Positions 44,372 to 52,641 of a stretch of DNA of 64,000 bases are shown here, in pieces. Source of the stretch: an uncultured Granulosicoccus sp. (GTDB lineage Bacteria; Pseudomonadota; Gammaproteobacteria; Granulosicoccales; Granulosicoccaceae); NCBI GenBank assembly GCA_947495035.1, contig CANLXI010000017.1, forward strand, positions 62,001-126,000, written 5' to 3'. How positions within the stretch are numbered: the first letter of the stretch is position 1; the number at the start of each line of letters is the position of its first letter. The position numbers and the translations under genes were made by a program. The notes beneath the pieces are model-generated. The model did no database searches. It saw nothing but the letters and a program-made list of their open reading frames with translations, and was not told the DNA's origin.

Positions 44372-45534
44372 TGAAGATCACGGATGTCAGGGTAATTCGC
44401 TTTCGCACGCATGCGGATCGATGGGACATCGGTCATGCGCGGCTGAAGCCGCAGGCGGAGGTGCATCAGACGATCACATGCATCGATACCGATGAAGGGG
44501 TGAGCGGCTATTTCCTGGGCGGCGGCAAACACGGTGATCAGGACGGCATGACGCCTGACGAACAGCGTCTGATCGAAGGGCGCGTTCGTGATCTTCTGCT
44601 CGGCGAAGATCCTTTCGATCGCGAAGCCGTGTGGAAATGGATGTGGGTGGCCAATCTTCCGGAAGTGGCGCAGAGCGTTATCGATTGTGCGCTCTGGGAT
44701 CTGGCGGGGCGCTACGCCGACCTGCCGGTGTACAAACTGATGGGTGCGGCGCGTGACAAGGTGCCGGCCTATGCCTCGACTTATCCCAATATCGGGCAGC
44801 CCGAGGTCTACGCCGAACATGCGCTGGCCTGTCGTGAGGAGGGTTACCAGGCCTACAAGATTCATCCTCACTACTTCTGGAATCCGGACACCGGCAAACC
44901 GACCAAGGGGCGCCCGTCCAACATTCGCGCCGATATCGAGACCATCAATCTGGTGCGGGAAGCCGTGGGGCCGGACATGGTATTGATGTACGACGTCTGG
45001 GGTACGTATCACACGATCGAAGAGACCATCAAGGTCGGTCGTGAACTGGAGAAGAACGATTTCTACTGGTTCGAGCATCCGATGCCCGAATACCGTGTCG
45101 AGAGTTATGTTCGCTTGTGCAGGGAATTGTCGATCCCGGTTCTTGCCCCGGAAATCGCCGCTGGTGGGGTGTTTACCCGCGCTGAATGGATATTGCGTGG
45201 TGCATCGGACATGAGCCGCATGGATATCAGGCGCGGCGGTGTCACGGGCTGTCGCAAGACAGCGGTCGTTTGCGAAGCATTCGGTCAGCGTTGCGAGATT
45301 CACATGGCAGGCTGGGGCAATCTGCAGGTCATGGGAGCCACCTCGGAAGATACCAGTGAATGGTACGAAAAAGGGCTGCTGGCCCCCGGGGTCGACTACA
45401 ACGCAAGCCATCCCTATCTGAAACGCAATTGTGACCCCATGGACGCTGAAGGCTACGTGGCACTGCCACAGACGCCGGGGCTTGGCTACGAAATCATCTG
45501 GGAGCACATCGACGACAACCGGATAGCCTCATGA
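44371..45534 (+). CDS. Enolase-superfamily dehydratase candidate (copy 2)
   Basis: A 387-residue MR/MLE-group protein. The acid/base position is KIHPHYF, a Lys-x-His in place of Lys-x-Lys; metal ligands are in LMYDVWGTY, YWFEHPMPE and VLAPEIAAGG, and the late-strand His in EIHMAGWGNLQ. The Lys-x-His and the late His suggest an acid-sugar dehydratase acting on a substrate epimer different from that of copy 1. The two copies are not close to each other in sequence. It overlaps the ATPase stop by one base and the mutarotase start by 4 bases. Confidence 0.86.
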   Translation: MKITDVRVIRFRTHADRWDIGHARLKPQAEVHQTITCIDTDEGVSGYFLGGGKHGDQDGMTPDEQRLIEGRVRDLLLGEDPFDREAVWKWMWVANLPEVAQSVIDCALWDLAGRYADLPVYKLMGAARDKVPAYASTYPNIGQPEVYAEHALACREEGYQAYKIHPHYFWNPDTGKPTKGRPSNIRADIETINLVREAVGPDMVLMYDVWGTYHTIEETIKVGRELEKNDFYWFEHPMPEYRVESYVRLCRELSIPVLAPEIAAGGVFTRAEWILRGASDMSRMDIRRGGVTGCRKTAVVCEAFGQRCEIHMAGWGNLQVMGATSEDTSEWYEKGLLAPGVDYNASHPYLKRNCDPMDAEGYVALPQTPGLGYEIIWEHIDDNRIAS

Positions 45535-45869
45535 GCCTCTACCGCCGCGCCTGGACGATGCAACTGACAGAAGGCTCGGAAGCTGCCTACGAGGCAGCGC
45601 ATGCCGAGATCTGGCCGGAGTTGCGAGAGCAGATGACAGACAGCGGCATCGTGCGCTTCTTTCTGTACCGTTCCGGCACCACGATCTTTGCCTTTCAGGA
45701 GCGCGCGCAGCCTTTTGATTCAACCACGGCGCCACCGAGTGACATCACCCGTCGCTGGTGGCGCAAGATGGCCCCGTTGATGGAGACGACGGGTGACGAC
45801 CAACAACCGATTCACACTGTATTGCGTGAGGTTTTCGCACTGGAGCCCACGACGGAGAACGACACATGA
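45531..45869 (+). CDS. L-rhamnose mutarotase-family protein
   Basis: A 112-residue member of the RhaM/YiiL (COG3254) family. It has YEAAHAEIWPELREQMTDSGI with the catalytic His, RFFLYRSGTTIFAFQE, and the C-terminal RRWWRKMAPLME with the paired Trp that stacks on the sugar. RhaM interconverts the alpha and beta anomers of L-rhamnose; members also act on L-fucose and other deoxysugars. Its presence is the best clue that the substrate of the locus is a 6-deoxyhexose or a related pyranose. Confidence 0.9.
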   Translation: MSLYRRAWTMQLTEGSEAAYEAAHAEIWPELREQMTDSGIVRFFLYRSGTTIFAFQERAQPFDSTTAPPSDITRRWWRKMAPLMETTGDDQQPIHTVLREVFALEPTTENDT

Positions 45870-46747
45870 CTGGTATGGAAGGCATCATCCCCATTCTGCT
45901 GACCCCCTTCAACGACGACCTGTCGATCGACTACGCCAGTCTGGAGCGTGAAGTCGAGGCCACGCTCGGCGCTGGCGTGCATGGCATCGGTATTGCCATC
46001 GGCAGCGAGATTTTCAAGCTGACACCGAAGGAGCGTGGCGAGATACTGCGCGCGGTAGCGAAGCAGGTTGACCGCAGGGTGCCTGTCATCATGAACACCT
46101 CGGCTCCCGGTACGGCACCGGCAGTGCAGCTGGCCATCGAGGCGGCTGAGGCCGGTGCCACACGACTGATGATCTGGCCGCCGGATTTCTTTGCCTGCGG
46201 CGCGGAATCGGTGATCGACCACTTGCGCCGAATCGCCGATGCCGTGAGTCTGCCCATTGTCCTGCAGGACGTCCCCCAGGCACCAATCTCACCAGCACTG
46301 GCACTGCGCATTGCCGAGGCTGTACCGCTTGTCGACACCATCAAGGTGGAGACGCAACCCACGGTGGCGCAAGTGGCTGCCATGACCGCGGCGGTGGGTG
46401 AGCAATTGACCATTCTCGGAGGTGCCGGTGGTGGCACAATCGTGGAGGAGTATCGACGCGGTGCGCGAGGCACCATGCCGTTCGCCAGCCAGGCGCAGGA
46501 TTTCATGCAGATCTGGAACTGCCTGAATGAGGGTAAGTCTGAGCAGGCAGCAGAGATTGTCGAGAACCGCATACTGCCGGTGAGCCGTCTGGGCTTTCAA
46601 TCCGCCGACTTGTTCTATCACGTGCACAAGGCGATCTTGTGTGAGGCGAATCAGTTTGATCGCGCTACCGTGCGCCCACCCACCGCCTTGCCGGACTCGG
46701 TAACGGCGAAGGAGATCGAGCAGTTGGTGGAGCGTGTGGCAGGGTAG
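45866..46747 (+). CDS. DapA-family aldolase/dehydratase
   Basis: A 293-residue class I TIM-barrel protein of the DHDPS/NAL family. The N-terminus GIIPILLTPFNDDLSIDY is typical and the Schiff-base Lys is in DTIKVETQPT. The usual Tyr-Asn-x-Pro motif that carries the catalytic Tyr reads LQDVPQAP here, and the second-strand GSTGE motif reads IGSEIF, so it is not dihydrodipicolinate synthase. In this locus it should act on a 2-keto-3-deoxy sugar acid, either as aldolase or as a second dehydratase like L-KDA dehydratase. It is the last gene of the operon. Confidence 0.88.
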   Translation: MTGMEGIIPILLTPFNDDLSIDYASLEREVEATLGAGVHGIGIAIGSEIFKLTPKERGEILRAVAKQVDRRVPVIMNTSAPGTAPAVQLAIEAAEAGATRLMIWPPDFFACGAESVIDHLRRIADAVSLPIVLQDVPQAPISPALALRIAEAVPLVDTIKVETQPTVAQVAAMTAAVGEQLTILGGAGGGTIVEEYRRGARGTMPFASQAQDFMQIWNCLNEGKSEQAAEIVENRILPVSRLGFQSADLFYHVHKAILCEANQFDRATVRPPTALPDSVTAKEIEQLVERVAG

Positions 46748-46754
46748 CCTGCCT

Positions 46755-46896
46755 ACGCCTCCTGCGTGCCAGTACCACCGCCTGACTGGGTCAGGCGGTA
46801 TTCCAGTAGCTGCACAGCCATGTTCAACCGGCGCACCGCGTCACGCTCTGTGGTGGAATCCTTGCCGATGGTGTCCAGATCAAGAGCGCGTAAACC
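46755..46896 (-). pseudogene. 3' remnant of an unidentified gene
   Basis: Directly downstream of the large lipoprotein gene, the minus strand reads an open segment containing LDLDTIGKDSTTERDAVRRL and AVQLLEYRL and ending at a stop near 46758, but without a start or ribosome site. It looks like the C-terminal end of a helical protein whose front is gone. The 10-bp hairpin at 46777-46799 lies inside it. I cannot name the family. Confidence 0.4.
46777..46799. terminator. Hairpin after the sugar operon
   Basis: ACCGCCTGAC-TGG-GTCAGGCGGT is a perfect 10-bp stem with a three-base loop, 30 bases after the DapA-family stop. There is no T-run, only ATTCC, so Rho-independent termination is possible but unproven; it would serve the operon that begins at 39069. 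Confidence 0.5.
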
Positions 46897-48681
46897 TCAG
46901 GGCATTCGTACGGAAATGACCCCGTGAACATCACTGCGCTCCGTCCCACTGTAGGCATGCCCACCCGGAGCACTGACAGCGGATGTATCCACCGAATTAC
47001 GCGTATTCAGCACAGTAACCAATCGGCCATAGGCACCATCATCGGTCAGCTCTACAACTCCCGCTCCTGGGCAGGAACCTTGTGCTGAATGATTGACGGA
47101 TACCGGGGATGGCCCGCGAAAGGCAATGAGCAGATATTTTCCATCCGGCGTGTTCTCCACCAGATCGGGAGCTGGATCGTTTTGTGGCAATCCTGCATCG
47201 TCCGTTATGGACCGCGCCAGACAGGGGCCTTCGCCATTGCCACGACCATCTTCCGATGTCAGATCATAGGTTGTCCTGTTGAATTCCGTGGAGTCGAACA
47301 CCTCTACCACGTTGCGGATTCGGTCAACCGTGTGCACGTATCTACCGTCTACAGTGGGTGCCATTCCGTGTGAGTCACGACGAGTGGTTGCGTCAGGCAA
47401 CTGCCCACTGTCATTGGATTCAACTCCGGTCTCGTTACCCCCTGTGGCTGTATTTCCCTCATCCTTGTACAGCAACATGGGCGCAGGCGTATTTTGCGGA
47501 TTGGACACATCCTGAAAGTCACTGTCGTTGAACGTGTACATCGTGAACACGGACTGGGTGGCTCCGGCGGCAGAGGCAGAGACACCCGCATTGATCCAGA
47601 CTGTATCCCCGGTTTGTATGCCACCACAACCAGCACCATTGACAGACTGATTGCCGTATTCTCCGACAATACTCATGGGTGTGCTTTGCGTGTTGGCAAT
47701 GATCAAACCACCACCACCCAAGGTGACATAGCTGTTTCCGCCAGTACTGGAAATGGGACAAATGATCACGTTGTTCGGTCTGCCACCCAGTGCTCCGTCG
47801 GTGCCATCGCAGCCGTTCTCCTTGCAGACACCACCGGGGGTCAAATCTGCAAAATCCGCGTTGGCATAATCACCTCCGACACTGCCAAGCAAAGGGTTGC
47901 CAAATGCATTATTGCCACTGAAAGTCGTGGCTGAAGTCGTTACAACCTGTCCCTTGCCCACTCCCAGTGACGCCGACCGATTGAAGACGATGTCTGTGAT
48001 CTTGCCCTCAGCGTCCCGTGTCGCATCAATGCGTTCGAGCACCTTGCCATTGAGATTGGCCACAAGAATCGCATTACCATCCGTCGTCCAGTCAGACATG
48101 TGTACCGACCGCACATCAGTACCATCGCCAACATTGGTTCCCGTGACTCGGAACAGGCTGATCGCTTCTCGTGTTCGTGTGTCGATGACACCAACAAAGC
48201 CACCTCCTGGTGCAAAGATACTGGCTGTCACGTACCGATCCTGAGGGTCCGCCAGCATGCCATGTAAGCGCCCAAAGCCATTCAGATCAGCCAATGTCTG
48301 GCCTGTTGGATTGCCGTTCGCGTCAATTTCCACCAGCTCCTGAGGGAAAACATCCAGAAGGTCGCAAGGACCTGCAGGCACCGCGACCGATTCATCGTCT
48401 GCCGGGAGACAGCCGACAGGAATGGCATCGTCGCCTCCCGCGATTTGCGTTTCCATATCTTCCGAGTTCCAGATCCAGAGATAGCTACCTTTGGTGCCTG
48501 GCCCGTCTGCATCAGCGACGGAATTCGACTGATCTGATGCCCATATCTGGTATTCATCGCCCGCGGCCGGAGGGTTGTCTGCTTCATCGTCATCACTGCA
48601 AGCACTCAGCAGGACCGCACAGATGAGACCGGACAGCCAGATGCGTTTTGAATGACTCAAGTCAGTTTTGGTGATGCTCAC
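46897..48681 (-). CDS. Unidentified lipoprotein, possible beta-propeller
   Basis: A 594-residue exported protein with lipobox LLSACS (Cys near residue 28) followed by an acidic linker. The mature part has repeated segments typical of propeller blades: GRLHGMLADPQDRYVTASIF, RSVHMSDWTTDGNAILVANL, RDSHGMAPTVDGRYVHTVDR and VENTPDGKYLLIAFRGPSPV, roughly 50-150 residues apart and each with a His or Pro-Asp-Gly turn. Several Cys pairs are present (GGVCKENGCDG). I do not recognise a named family; it resembles YVTN/surface-layer propeller proteins. It converges on the sugar operon. Confidence 0.75.
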   Translation of the reverse strand: MSITKTDLSHSKRIWLSGLICAVLLSACSDDDEADNPPAAGDEYQIWASDQSNSVADADGPGTKGSYLWIWNSEDMETQIAGGDDAIPVGCLPADDESVAVPAGPCDLLDVFPQELVEIDANGNPTGQTLADLNGFGRLHGMLADPQDRYVTASIFAPGGGFVGVIDTRTREAISLFRVTGTNVGDGTDVRSVHMSDWTTDGNAILVANLNGKVLERIDATRDAEGKITDIVFNRSASLGVGKGQVVTTSATTFSGNNAFGNPLLGSVGGDYANADFADLTPGGVCKENGCDGTDGALGGRPNNVIICPISSTGGNSYVTLGGGGLIIANTQSTPMSIVGEYGNQSVNGAGCGGIQTGDTVWINAGVSASAAGATQSVFTMYTFNDSDFQDVSNPQNTPAPMLLYKDEGNTATGGNETGVESNDSGQLPDATTRRDSHGMAPTVDGRYVHTVDRIRNVVEVFDSTEFNRTTYDLTSEDGRGNGEGPCLARSITDDAGLPQNDPAPDLVENTPDGKYLLIAFRGPSPVSVNHSAQGSCPGAGVVELTDDGAYGRLVTVLNTRNSVDTSAVSAPGGHAYSGTERSDVHGVISVRMP

Positions 48682-49306
48682 AATGAGATTTCCTGGTGAC
48701 TATCGAGATGTATGGCTTGATTCCTGACGTTAGGGGAAAGATATTTCCACAGCGGAATAACCGTCCATTTTCTGAATGAAATGGTTGCCCGATGATCAGA
48801 AATTCAACGGAAGATCTACGGGGAGACTAACAGTCGGGTATCGACCGTGCCACTATACCTTCGTGTCAAAAGAAGGATTGAGCCAGGTACAAGGGCTGTC
48901 CGAGTCTCGCCTCCTGAAACAATGGTCAATGCAGAAGATCAATTCCATGGCAACTATGGCACACCTCGTGAAATACAAGTCAGGATGACGTATACAACCT
49001 TCTGCTACAGGTAGTCGACCAGTCCCTGTTTCAGCTGAATCGGTTCAGGAATGGAACACACGGCCCGGGTTTGCAGGTACGCATTTCCGGACCCGCAGCG
49101 GCTGCTGATTAATCGAGTCCATCTGACCTGCTCATCCGTTTCAACCGCGTATTCATCCTCGGTTTCCTGCAGGAAATGTTCACTCAAAGCATCCAGGGAC
49201 TTTGCAGGTTCGGTAACCGTCGCAGGACTCACGCTGAGTCTGGCGAGCAGTTTACGCCGCGTTTCGTCACCTGAAACCTTGATATCGTCGGAGATATTCA
49301 GTCAAA
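48682..49306. other. Gene-poor stretch between lipoprotein and pseudogene
   Basis: No supportable gene. Open frames exist (plus 48776-48988; minus about 49005-49300 with no start codon and a segment DETRRKLLARLSV that looks coding-like), but none has a recognisable domain, ribosome site or family. Given the pseudogene next to it, these may be decayed fragments. Confidence 0.4.
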
Positions 49307-49728
49307 TCACGGGGGTGACCGCAGTGATTTCAGTTGATGAAGGAGGCACGTTTTCCTGCCTTTGACGGCCGGATCCATGAAAGTATCGTTCCAGACGCGG
49401 CCGCGAATGAAGTTCATTGACGGTGAGCCGATGAAGGCTGCCACGAACTGGTTGGCAGGACGGTCGTCGAGCTCCAGCAGTGTACCAATCTGTTCCACGA
49501 CCCAGCCTTGCAATACGACGATTCTGTCGGCCATGGTCATGGCTTCCACCTGCAGAATGTCAGTCATGGTGGCGGCAGCAAGTTGGATGTTCCACATGGT
49601 GCCACAGTAAGCGTAGGCGAACTGCGTCAGTGCCTGTTGCTGGGTGAACATGTCGGGCGAGGAGATGAACACGATGGGTTTCAGGAATGCAGCAAAGGTG
49701 AAGAATGCAACGCCTGCGTCAATGTCTT
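49307..49728 (-). pseudogene. Chimeric remnant: ABC sugar permease C-terminus joined to ABC ATPase C-terminus
   Basis: One reading frame carries two unrelated pieces. From about 49722 to 49560 it reads [20 protein letters not shown] and [19 protein letters not shown], the late region of a MalG-type permease. Directly after, from about 49560 to 49390, it reads [20 protein letters not shown] and [18 protein letters not shown], the H-loop-distal region of a UgpC/MsmK ATPase; compare [15 protein letters not shown] and IGSPSMNFI in the intact ATPase at 43310-44371. Everything N-terminal, including all ATPase motifs, is missing. It is the scar of deletion or recombination inside an ABC importer operon. 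Confidence 0.8.
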
Positions 49729-50645
49729 GAGCGCAAGGTATCTCGATACTGACTCGGTGTCATTCCGGTCTTCTTCTTGAATACTCTGGTGAAGTAGTTG
49801 CCGCTTTCATAGCCCAGACTGTAGGCTACGCTGCTCACGTTCTGATCATCTGCCAGCAACAGGCTCTTGGCCTTGTCGATGATGTATTGCTGAATGCAGG
49901 CCTTCGCACTAGATCCGGTTTCCGACTTCAATGCATCGCTCAGATAGCGCGGGGATACCCGAAGCTGTGTACTGAGTACTTGAAGATCAGGCAGCGTCGT
50001 GAGGCCGTTGCCACTGTAATGTGTATCGAGAACACCTTGCAGGCGAGTGTGCCAATCACCGACCATTTCGCGACGTTGCAGGAATTGGCGTCGGTAGAAG
50101 CGTTGGCAGTAGTGAAGCAGAACCGTCAGGTGCGCCAGAACGATGTCGCGGCTCGATGGATCGTAGCGACTGCTCATCAATTCTTCGTCAAGGGCGTCGA
50201 ACAGATGGTGCAATGTCTGTTGCTCCGACTCGGACAGGTGGAGTGCTTCGTTTACCTGATAGTGAAAGAAGCCACAGTCGCTGATCAGGGTCTCAACGGC
50301 ATGGCCACGGATGTAGTCGGGGTGAAGCATCAGCACCCGAGTGTCGGATCGGGTGATGACATCGCTGGTGGCCATGGTCTGTCGCGGTGCCATCGCGAGC
50401 AGGGTGCCGGTCTGGCAATCGTACTCGGTACGCCCGTAGTGCACCTGCCCGCTGACTATCTGCTTGAGTGACAGATAGTAGAAACCACCTGACAGACGCG
50501 CGCCCTCGGGAAAACGGCGAGGACGCGCAGCCAGTTCGCTGGCGCTGACTTTCAGGGTGGACACCAGCGGGTGAGACGGTGCAACTCGTCCGATGGCCGA
50601 GAAATAGTCGCTGATGTGTTCGAAATGAATGTGCTTGTCGCTCAC
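49719..50645 (-). CDS. AraC-family transcriptional regulator
   Basis: A 308-residue regulator. The N-terminal two-thirds is an effector/dimerisation domain of the kind paired with AraC_binding_2 ([21 protein letters not shown]). The C-terminal DNA-binding part contains two helix-turn-helices ([18 protein letters not shown] and [20 protein letters not shown]) and ends [15 protein letters not shown]. It lies 4 bp downstream of the SDR gene on the same strand; such AraC-oxidoreductase pairs are common and the regulator probably controls the SDR. Its end abuts the chimeric pseudogene. Confidence 0.93.
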   Translation of the reverse strand: MSDKHIHFEHISDYFSAIGRVAPSHPLVSTLKVSASELAARPRRFPEGARLSGGFYYLSLKQIVSGQVHYGRTEYDCQTGTLLAMAPRQTMATSDVITRSDTRVLMLHPDYIRGHAVETLISDCGFFHYQVNEALHLSESEQQTLHHLFDALDEELMSSRYDPSSRDIVLAHLTVLLHYCQRFYRRQFLQRREMVGDWHTRLQGVLDTHYSGNGLTTLPDLQVLSTQLRVSPRYLSDALKSETGSSAKACIQQYIIDKAKSLLLADDQNVSSVAYSLGYESGNYFTRVFKKKTGMTPSQYRDTLRSRH

Positions 50646-50649
50646 GGGG

Positions 50650-51507
50650 TCAGGTGAATGCTTGCTGTACGAGTGCTACCTGTTTCAGACCATCCGGGTC
50701 AGCTTGTGTTTTCAGGGCCGTGAACTGTTCTGCCCATGATGAGGTACGTCGACGCAGCGGCATCTGTTCCTGGCTTGCAATATCGATGACAACCCTGGCA
50801 ACATCTTCCGCACTCTGGTATACATCGCCACGAGCTTCGCCCACACCACTTGCCACGAAGCGCTCGAAAACGGGCTTGTAGTCATCCTCCGGCATGGTGC
50901 CTCTGGACTGAAGTTGTGTCAGGGCATTGTTGGCAAATTCGGTGGCAATACCGCCTGGTTCCACGCAGCAGAACTGAATGCCGAAATTGGGCGTGATGTA
51001 GCTGGCCAGAGATTCAGTGTAGCCTTCCACGGCAAACTTAGCGGCGCAGTAGATGTCGCTGAACGGTTGGCCTACCAATCCACCCACCGAGCTGATGTTG
51101 ATGATCCTGCCTTGTCCGGCAGCACGCATGTGCGGCAGTACCGCTCTGGTACAGCGCAGGACGCCATGAAAGTTGACATCCATGACCCAATCGGCCTCTT
51201 CCTCCGTGATGTGTTCTGTCGTCCGTACGCAGCCAGCACCGGCGTTATTCACCAGAATGTCGATGCGGCCATGTGCCTGGATGATCTGTTCGACGCAGCT
51301 GTTCACGCTCTGGTTGTCCTGAACATCAAGCGGCAAGAGATTCAGGTTCACACCAGCGTCCCTGGCAGCACTCAGCAGGGCCTCTTTCTTGTCAGGATTG
51401 CGCATGGTGGCATAGACCTCATGGCCAGCTTGCGCTGACTGTATGCTCAGCGCAATGCCCAATCCTGTGGAAGTTCCGGTAATCAGTACGACGGATGTCA
51501 TGTCCAT
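50650..51507 (-). CDS. Short-chain dehydrogenase/reductase
   Basis: A 285-residue SDR with LITGTSTGLGIALSIQSAQA, VYATMRNPDKKE, DILVNNAGAGCVRTTE, the catalytic Ser in NISSVGGLVGQPFSD and YCAAKFAVEGYTESLA, and the long C-terminal extension of the 17-beta-HSD/retinol dehydrogenase-like group (EPGGIATEF). Arg in ATMRNP suggests NADP. The start may be the ATG at 51507 or one two codons later. The substrate is unknown; AraC lies behind it. Confidence 0.9.
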   Translation of the reverse strand: MDMTSVVLITGTSTGLGIALSIQSAQAGHEVYATMRNPDKKEALLSAARDAGVNLNLLPLDVQDNQSVNSCVEQIIQAHGRIDILVNNAGAGCVRTTEHITEEEADWVMDVNFHGVLRCTRAVLPHMRAAGQGRIINISSVGGLVGQPFSDIYCAAKFAVEGYTESLASYITPNFGIQFCCVEPGGIATEFANNALTQLQSRGTMPEDDYKPVFERFVASGVGEARGDVYQSAEDVARVVIDIASQEQMPLRRRTSSWAEQFTALKTQADPDGLKQVALVQQAFT

Positions 51508-52071
51508 ATCGCTGTGTTGTTGGAATGTCTACATGCTAGCGCCGATGCCAGGGCGTTACAGTGCACGAAAAAACGAGATTTCAGCACAAAATGCCAGAGA
51601 GACACTTTCGGGACCCAGCGGCCGTGGCTTGCCCACGGCACGTGGTCGCCGCTTGAGCAAGGACAGAAGCCTCGAACGCGCAAGCGGTTGACATTTGCCG
51701 GCAGAGAAGAGTGCGGAATCGTACTGAAAATTCGACCAGGCTCGTTTTTCCCACGGCAGGGCTGGCATCCTGTGGCTGTTCCACTGGACATTTGGTCTTG
51801 CCGATTCATCGATGTGGTTGTTCCTTCGCACATGTGGTCCGACCGGTTCTTCTCTGTGGCTGTTCCTTCGCACATGTGGTCCGACCGGTTCATCTATGGG
51901 GCTGTTCCATCGCACTTGTGGTCCGACCGGTTCATCTATGGGGCTGTTCCATCGCACTTGTGGTCCGACCCGATAATCTGTGAACGGTTCGGCAAATTCA
52001 TCGGGCTGAAAGTGATCAGGCGATGTCAAATATTCGTATCAGCTGGGTGAGTGATTGATGAGCAGAATGCG
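51508..52071. other. 564-bp intergenic region carrying the 42-bp repeats
   Basis: Apart from the tandem repeats at 51774-51983 I see no gene here. The left part (51540-51770) continues in similar composition without clear repeat units, and could be the eroded end of a mobile element whose transposase is no longer present. Confidence 0.4.
51774..51983. repeat. Five 42-bp tandem repeats
   Basis: Units start at 51774, 51816, 51858, 51900 and 51942, each 42 bp, beginning GGCTGTTCC (or GGTTGTTCC) and containing TGTGGTCCGACCGGTTC with the small palindrome GGTCCGACC. The three central units are nearly identical; the first and last are diverged. As 42 is a multiple of three, long frames stay open on both strands (repeated SDRFIYGAVPSHLW on plus, GPQVRWNSPIDEP on minus), but neither looks like a real gene. 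Confidence 0.93.
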
Positions 52072-52536
52072 ATGTTGCAAAGATCGATTTCGTGCCGATT
52101 TTTCCTGTTCGTACTGGCGCTTTGCGGGGCGCTCGTCATGAGCTGTCATGCAGGCTATTCCGACAGGCGCCAGGTAATCGTGTTTGCCGCTCCCGATTCG
52201 CCGGCGGGAAAACGCATGCAGGCGTCGGTCGATGAATTGAGCTGTCAGCTCCAGGAACGTGACACGGATGTGCGCTTCGTCGATACCAGCGATTTGCCGG
52301 ATGCAGATGCTGTAACGGCACCGGCAGGTGTGCTCGCGGAACTGATGCAGCTACGCAGCAGGGAACATCCGGAATTCGAGATGCTGCTGGTTGGCAAGGA
52401 TGGTGGTGTCAAGGCACGAACCAGTGATCCGGATGCGCTGGAGGACTTTCTGTCGCAGATCGATACGATGCCAATGCGGCGCGCAGAAATGCGAACAGAG
52501 AAAGGTGGCCACTCTGCTTGTCAGTCTGAAGATTGA
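52072..52536 (+). CDS. DUF4174 exported protein
   Basis: About 154 residues with a hydrophobic signal (FFLFVLALCGALVMSC) ending in a lipobox-like Cys. The mature part matches DUF4174: RQVIVFAAPDSPAGKRMQAS, a helical stretch with QERDTDVRFVDTS, then FEMLLVGKDGGVKARTSDP and the closing SQIDTMPMRRAEMR. The family has a thioredoxin-like fold without the active-site cysteines and an unknown role. A GTG at 52051 would add seven residues. It is a single gene, with nasT on the other strand beyond it. Confidence 0.83.
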   Translation: MLQRSISCRFFLFVLALCGALVMSCHAGYSDRRQVIVFAAPDSPAGKRMQASVDELSCQLQERDTDVRFVDTSDLPDADAVTAPAGVLAELMQLRSREHPEFEMLLVGKDGGVKARTSDPDALEDFLSQIDTMPMRRAEMRTEKGGHSACQSED

Positions 52537-52641
52537 GCGGCGAGGCAGGGAATAGTTCTGTTTCAATCTGGCCTGATGCTCTGGGTTGAATTCGGTCAAG
52601 ACCTCCACGAAGGGCATATGCTTGCGGGAGAAGCTGACCCG

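Noticed and set aside
48776-48988. 70-codon plus frame
   Set aside because: No family, no clear ribosome site; another frame of the same stretch is equally open.
49005-49232. 75-codon minus frame near the chimeric pseudogene
   Set aside because: Open further upstream without a start codon and unlike any family I know; treated as possible decayed sequence.
51514-52050. Long open frames on both strands through the 42-bp repeats (plus 51514-52050; minus 51556-52029)
   Set aside because: The frames stay open because the repeat length is a multiple of three; neither has a recognisable domain, and both are repetitive low-information sequence.
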